Positions 62,466 to 64,000 of a stretch of 64,000 nt of DNA are shown here, piece after piece. The notes under the pieces were generated by a model, which was not told where the DNA came from, made no database searches, and worked only from the letters and a program-made list of their open reading frames with translations. Numbering within the stretch: the first letter of the stretch is position 1; the number at the start of each line of letters is the position of its first letter. This DNA comes from Clostridium sp. DL-VIII (GTDB taxonomy: Bacteria; Bacillota; Clostridia; Clostridiales; Clostridiaceae), in contig NZ_CM001240.1 in NCBI RefSeq assembly GCF_000230835.1, positions 2,954,779-3,018,778 of the forward strand. The letters are read 5' to 3'. Both the position numbers and the translations under genes were made by a program.

Positions 62466-62660
62466 GTGAAAGATATAATACCATATAAATGTTTAAATTG
62501 TGGAATAACAGAAAATATACCTAGGGAGGTTGTAGAATACTTTGATGAGATGGATCAAAGTAATATAGATGAACCGCCTTGTTTTTCATGCGAAAAATGT
62601 GGTGGAGTTATGAGACCTAAAGAATACAATGGGGTATATGGCAAAAGTTATAAACTATAA
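62466..62660 (+). CDS. Small zinc-ribbon protein linked to the IS91-like transposase
   Basis: 64 aa with two Cys pairs, CLNC at 9-12 and CFSCEKCGG near 40, forming a probable zinc ribbon. The start is GTG with a strong GGAGGG upstream. It lies 15 bp after the transposase on the same strand and before the right-end terminator, so it travels with the element. The function is unknown; a DNA-binding accessory role is a guess. Confidence 0.8.
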   Translation: MKDIIPYKCLNCGITENIPREVVEYFDEMDQSNIDEPPCFSCEKCGGVMRPKEYNGVYGKSYKL

Positions 62661-62664
62661 GAAG

Positions 62665-62700
62665 AAAACCATAGAGGAACAGCAATCTCTATGGTTTTTA
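62665..62700 (+). terminator. Terminator at the right of the IS91-like genes
   Basis: Perfect 12-bp arms AAAACCATAGAG / CTCTATGGTTTT followed by TA, just after the zinc-ribbon gene. Confidence 0.88.
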
Positions 62701-62785
62701 ATTTAACTATTAATAATTTCTCCGAAGGAGCGTGTCGCAGACACTTTTGTTCTTGATTAATTTTATGAGATGACATAATTACTTT

Positions 62786-63151
62786 TTAGGCATTAAAAAT
62801 CTCTTTTGCTACGAAAACTGCATTTAATACTCTTGGAAAACCAATATAAGGAATACATTGTAAGAATACTTCTATAATCTCATCTTTTGATACCCCAACA
62901 TTTAGTGCACCATTAATATGAACTTTTAATTGATTTTCACAACCTCCAAGTGTAGCAAGAGTTGATAAGGTAATAAGTTCTCTTTGCTTCAAATCAAAGG
63001 CGGGTCTGGTGTAAATATCACCAAAAGCAAATTCAATAATATATTTACCAAGATCTGGGGCTATATTTTTTAAGGATTCTATTACAGCAGCACCTCCGTT
63101 TCCATCAACCTCATTAAGTTTATTAATTCCATTTGTATATCTTATTTCCAT
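62786..63151 (-). CDS. Carboxymuconolactone decarboxylase (CMD) family protein
   Basis: 121 aa, an AhpD/PcaC-like helical fold. DLKQRELITLSTLATLGGCENQLKVH contains the usual catalytic Glu-x-x-His pattern, and a single Cys replaces the CxxC of AhpD. Together with the adjacent MerR gene it resembles the aldehyde- or electrophile-inducible AdhR/NmlR-YraC arrangement of Bacillus. AGGAGGT precedes the ATG. Redox or decarboxylase activity has not been established for this subfamily. Confidence 0.88.
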   Translation of the reverse strand: MEIRYTNGINKLNEVDGNGGAAVIESLKNIAPDLGKYIIEFAFGDIYTRPAFDLKQRELITLSTLATLGGCENQLKVHINGALNVGVSKDEIIEVFLQCIPYIGFPRVLNAVFVAKEIFNA

Positions 63152-63183
63152 AATTGTAATACCTCCTGTTTTTTGATAATATT

Positions 63184-63214
63184 AGGATAAATGATGGAGT
63201 TAACTCCATGTCAA
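63184..63214 (-). promoter_or_regulatory. MerR-type promoter with 19-bp spacer and operator dyad
   Basis: On the minus strand TTGACA (63214-63209) and TATCCT (63189-63184) are exactly 19 bp apart, and the spacer holds the perfect palindrome ATGGAGTTAACTCCAT (63194-63209). This is the classic MerR activation geometry, driving the CMD gene. Confidence 0.8.
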
Positions 63215-63231
63215 TAGGAAGGGGAAAAAAT

Positions 63232-63606
63232 TTGAATTATTATATTGGGGAATTTTCAAAAAAATTTGGTATTAGCATTGATACATTAAGGTATTATGAG
63301 AAAATAGGTTTGATTTACCCAGAAAGGGATAAGATTAATAAACGAATATATTCAGAAAAGGATATAGAATGGTTAAAATTTATAATGCGCTTAAAAGAAA
63401 CCAATATGCCAATAAAACAGATACAATATTATTCAAAGTTAAGATATGAAGGTAATAATACAATTCAGGAACGACTAGAATTATTAAATGAACATATGAA
63501 TAGATTAAAGGCAGAAAAAGAAAAAATAGAGGAAAATATGCAGCATTTAAAAGAGAAGATTACTATATATAATGACATGGTGGAAAAAACTAAGAAAATA
63601 AAATAG
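63232..63606 (+). CDS. MerR-family transcriptional regulator (AdhR/NmlR-like)
   Basis: 124 aa. The winged helix (YYIGEFSKKFGISIDTLRYY, then EKIGLIYPERD) is followed by a dimerisation helix with about 40 heptad-rich residues. No metal-binding Cys cluster is seen, as expected for the aldehyde-sensing branch. The TTG at 63232 follows GGAAGGGGA; an upstream ATG overlaps the operator and promoter. Divergent from the CMD gene it is expected to control. Confidence 0.87.
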   Translation: MNYYIGEFSKKFGISIDTLRYYEKIGLIYPERDKINKRIYSEKDIEWLKFIMRLKETNMPIKQIQYYSKLRYEGNNTIQERLELLNEHMNRLKAEKEKIEENMQHLKEKITIYNDMVEKTKKIK

Positions 63607-63631
63607 TAAATGTAAGAAGGTGCAATATTGT

Positions 63632-64000
63632 ATGGAACTAAATATACAGCTAATGGATTATGATAAAGCAAGAGAGATTTCAATATGGACTTATAAAGAT
63701 CCATATTCAATGTATAATATGGATGGAAGTGATGAATGTATAAAAGAATTTCTTAGTGGATATTATTTTTCAGTTTCAAATAAAGAAAAAAAGCTTATAG
63801 GATATTATTGTTTTGGAAAATTTGCTCAAGTACCTATAGGAAATCAGTTTGGGGCCTATGATTCAAAAGAATTTACAGATATTGGCTTAGGAATGAAGCC
63901 TAGCTTATGTGGAAAAGGAATGGGAATAGACTTTTTTAGAAAAGGTTTAGAGTTTGCAAGAAATGAATTATCTATAGAAAAGTTTCGATTAACTGTGGCA
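63632..64000 (+). CDS. GNAT-family N-acetyltransferase, 3'-truncated by window edge
   Basis: 123 codons to the window edge, still open. The acetyl-CoA motif A is present late in the visible part (LGMKPSLCGKGMGIDFFRKG), and the N-terminal YDKAREISIWTYKDPYSMYN matches a common clostridial GNAT subgroup. Substrate unknown. AGAAGG lies upstream of the ATG. It follows the MerR gene by 25 bp and may be co-transcribed. Confidence 0.85.
   Translation, partial: MELNIQLMDYDKAREISIWTYKDPYSMYNMDGSDECIKEFLSGYYFSVSNKEKKLIGYYCFGKFAQVPIGNQFGAYDSKEFTDIGLGMKPSLCGKGMGIDFFRKGLEFARNELSIEKFRLTVA

Larger units (their letters stand above)
61141..62752 (+). mobile_element. IS91-like (HUH/Y2 rolling-circle) insertion sequence
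   Basis: A Y2-transposase gene and a zinc-ribbon passenger lie between a GC-rich hairpin on the left (61159-61177) and, on the right, hairpins CTCC-GAA-GGAG and GTGTC-GCA-GACAC followed by GTTC (62749). IS91 elements insert next to GAAC or CAAG, seen here as GTTC/CTTG. The exact left end is uncertain. Confidence 0.65.

Noticed and set aside
1..64000. tRNA, rRNA, prophage and replication-origin signals
   Set aside because: I found no cloverleaf-like tRNA, rRNA core sequence, phage structural or integrase gene, or DnaA-box cluster on reading the window.

Overview
This window comes from a low-GC, spore-forming, anaerobic Firmicute, most likely Clostridium sensu stricto near the C. beijerinckii/C. 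butyricum group. That placement is inferred from very AT-rich codon use, strong GGAGG ribosome binding sites, two alpha/beta small acid-soluble spore proteins (SASPs), a complete clostridial-order rnfCDGEAB operon, and numerous U-tailed intrinsic terminators. No rRNA, tRNA or CRISPR array was seen.

Layout. 1-7300: the 3' end of a surface-polysaccharide cluster (two glycosyltransferases, a Wzx-like flippase, a FemAB/GNAT-like protein, a polysaccharide deacetylase), facing an LCP-type cell-wall glycopolymer transferase. 7500-26200: mostly housekeeping genes (homoserine dehydrogenase, uridine kinase, peptidase T, SUV3-like RNA helicase, PRPP synthetase, DAHP synthase, PHP histidinol phosphatase), interspersed with a hybrid histidine kinase whose receiver is degenerate, a CarD-like regulator, an NlpC/P60 hydrolase, an ABC ATPase without permease, and several structured intergenic regions. 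26021-33500: accessory genes including a truncated sigma factor, a cytochrome-b5-like protein with a Gly/Thr repeat tail, a Nudix/phosphotransferase/2H-phosphoesterase trio, a YibE/F pair, and a secreted repeat protein behind four 11-bp-phased repeats resembling a Pho box. 33500-37100: ornithine carbamoyltransferase, aldo/keto reductase, GNAT and aminotransferase. 37400-45320: a redox block with an RseC-like protein, the Rnf complex, the flavin transferase ApbE that would flavinylate RnfD and RnfG, a Gx transporter and a NusG-II protein. 45576-50300: a LacI regulator beside kduI with a promoter/operator, then two CobW-type GTPases, one with a Cys/His repeat and one fused to a YcgQ-like domain. 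50350-58700: SASPs, a papain-like protease, small enzymes, a large coiled-coil protein, and a PadR regulator divergent from an MFS exporter with two matching operators. 58780-64000: an amino acid permease with a terminator hairpin in its leader, a candidate C-rich small RNA, an IS91-like HUH transposon with a zinc-ribbon passenger, and a MerR/carboxymuconolactone-decarboxylase divergon with a textbook 19-bp-spaced promoter.

The clearest functional units are the surface-glycan cluster, the Rnf/ApbE energy-conserving block, the LacI-kduI pair, the PadR-MFS pair and the MerR-CMD pair. The least explained parts are the repeat protein at 32099, the CobW fusion at 49359, the coiled-coil protein at 54063, the RNA-like element at 61057 and the hairpin-rich intergenic stretches near 11100, 16440 and 22500.
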